Below are positions 62,758 through 64,000 of a stretch of DNA of 64,000 bases, in pieces. The stretch comes from Selaginella moellendorffii (Eukaryota > Streptophyta > Lycopodiopsida > Selaginellales > Selaginellaceae): NCBI RefSeq assembly GCF_000143415.4, contig NW_003314276.1:1013434-1077433 (forward strand). Reading direction: 5' to 3'. Below the pieces are notes generated by a model. It was not told where the DNA came from. It made no database searches and saw only the letters and a program-made list of their open reading frames with translations. Each line of letters opens with the position of its first letter. The first letter of the stretch is position 1. Both the position numbers and the translations under genes were made by a program.

Positions 62758-63802
62758 TTATGGTAATAAAAGTGAAGGTGTAAATTCTACGAAATTTGCT
62801 AGATTGGAATTTTCCTGAAATGGGAAAGCAACTGCATCTGTAGTAGATAAATTCAAAATGGTTGTAGATAAAGACTTCTCCTCCACAAATAAAACAGCTC
62901 CATTCAAACATATAGCATTGGATTCTTTACCAACACCTTTAGCCAGATTTTCACCTCCAACATCACCACCTGTATCTCCTTGCATATACCATAGCTGCAT
63001 GCTGTTTTTGAATTGAGTGCAGCACAACACACCTGTCCGACCATGGCAGGAAACAAATAAACCATGATTCCTGTGTAGCCGCTCATCCCATGGCCAAGTC
63101 TGCTTTAATTCAAACCTCAACCCTTCCAAATCCAAAGTGAACAGACCGACATACTCTGGATCATTCAAATTCTTGTAGTGACCACAAAGCAGATACAAAG
63201 TAGCGTTGCCCACCATTTCCCCCATATTCTCCAACTGACACCATCCCAATGGTGTGCTAGCAGCCCTCCAGCATCCCAGTCTCGAGTTGTATACATGAGC
63301 TGTTGTAAACATTGTGTAGACACTTCTCACCTTACCTCTGATCTCAACTTTTTTTTCTTCACAAGAACGACTTTTTACAAAGCAGACTGTGTATTCCTTG
63401 AAGTCTTGACTGATGCCCATGTAAGAGGATGAAATCAGCCCTTTAGCCCTGAGATCTGGCAACGCTCTAAAGCATCCAGTGACTGGATTGCCTACTATTC
63501 AAAAAGCAGAGCAATCCACCAGCACTTCCTATAAGAAACCCCCCCTGTGGGCACGCTTCCATCTCTATCCAGTTGAAGGCGTTGCTGTTGTTAAATGGGT
63601 TGCCCCTGAACATCCTTCCGCGCAACGTGCCTGCAAGAACATAAGGAACAGCTGCTGGAATGCTTGCCTGTGCGTGCCGCACGCCAAACCCTGGGGAGTC
63701 GATCAATTCCCGCCACCGTTTGCACACTGCTCTCATCCGCCAGACATCGCGCAGCGGCAGCTGCTGCAACACCTCCTCCTCAATCACTTGATTCATTTGC
63801 AA
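62758..63802 (-). pseudogene. F-box/kelch-like protein gene with one-base frameshift
   Basis: MQMNQVIEEEVLQQLPLRDV (63802) opens an F-box (LPLRDVWRMRAVCKRWRELI), followed by GGFLIGSAGGLLCFLN. The frame then meets a stop at 63467. Removing one base at 63496 joins FLN directly to VGNPVTGCFRALPDLRAKGL, and the second half runs open (VYNSRLGCWRAAS, VGNATLYLLCGHYKNL, then ANFVEFTPSLLLP) to a stop at 62758-62760. Together these form one F-box plus C-terminal beta-propeller-like protein of about 345 codons. Such proteins are substrate adaptors of SCF ubiquitin ligases. The single extra base is either a recent disabling mutation or a sequencing error; the rest is undamaged. Confidence 0.75.
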
Positions 63803-64000
63803 CCCCAGCGATCGTTCTACAAATTTCTAGAAATTTAATGTCTGACGTGGACTTTATGAGAAGTTTCGAGAAGCACATTTCGAGAAGTTCTTCTAGCTAT
63901 TTCCACTGGTTGAGAGTCTCCATGACAACGTCCCTTGATGTTCGGCAGTAGAGGCTAGCTGCTGTCGGGCTTCTCCAAGCGCACACCACCAAGCCTTGAG
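63803..64000. other. Window edge upstream of the F-box gene
   Basis: About 200 bp containing the probable promoter of the F-box gene. Nothing else identifiable. Confidence 0.4.

Overview
The window is nuclear DNA from a land plant, most likely a seed-free vascular plant of the Selaginella type. Three things point there: almost every multi-exon gene has very short introns (about 45-100 nt); the genes are plant families (RopGEF, TOC GTPase receptor, plant ADF, SPX-RING NLA, NPH3, R2R3-MYB, RPW8-type NLR); and there is a CFAP100/MIA1 flagellar inner-arm gene, expected only in plants that make swimming sperm. Gene-dense islands alternate with very AT-rich, gene-free stretches (1-3.1, 25.7-27.6 and 58.8-60 kb).

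Layout. 1-3.1 kb: AT-rich, with a nested direct repeat. 3.2-5.8 kb (-): RopGEF, divergent from 5.95-7.4 kb (+): FYVE-ankyrin protein. 7.5-9.7 kb (-): intronless TOC159-family import receptor. 9,681-21,874: a tandem segmental duplication (unit A 6.33 kb, unit B 5.87 kb). Each unit holds the 5' end of the TOC gene, an unidentified multi-exon gene (-), a DEG-protease C-terminal relic (+), a secreted two-part protein with a bulb-lectin domain (+), and a decaying membrane-protein gene (+). 22.1-24.4 kb: two unrecognised minus-strand genes. 27.6-30.0 kb: R2R3-MYB gene with a W-box-rich upstream region. 30-33.2 kb: no supportable gene. 33.3-50.8 kb: compact housekeeping and regulatory genes: RBM25 (-), ADF (+), LSM12 (+), plastid-type TPR protein (+), NLA (-), SMP/C2 tethering protein (-), CFAP100 (+), NPH3 protein (+). 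51.5-57.7 kb: CHD1 remodeller (+). 58-64 kb: a graveyard of broken genes: a long frame with two in-frame UAG codons (-), an RPW8-NLR fragment (+), and an F-box/kelch gene with a one-base frameshift (-).

Working relationships. Most genes are unrelated neighbours. Three divergent pairs probably share promoters: RopGEF/FYVE-ankyrin, RBM25/ADF, and SMP-C2/CFAP100. Short AACCCTA (telo-box-like) motifs recur near the 5' ends of many of these genes. The most distinctive locus is the tandem duplication. A 6-bp microhomology marks its junction, and the two copies have lost different parts of the same genes. Only the lectin-domain gene stays intact in both, and it has diverged unevenly along its length.

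Exon boundaries were read by eye from GT/AG signals and frame continuity. Where a junction could not be settled this is stated.
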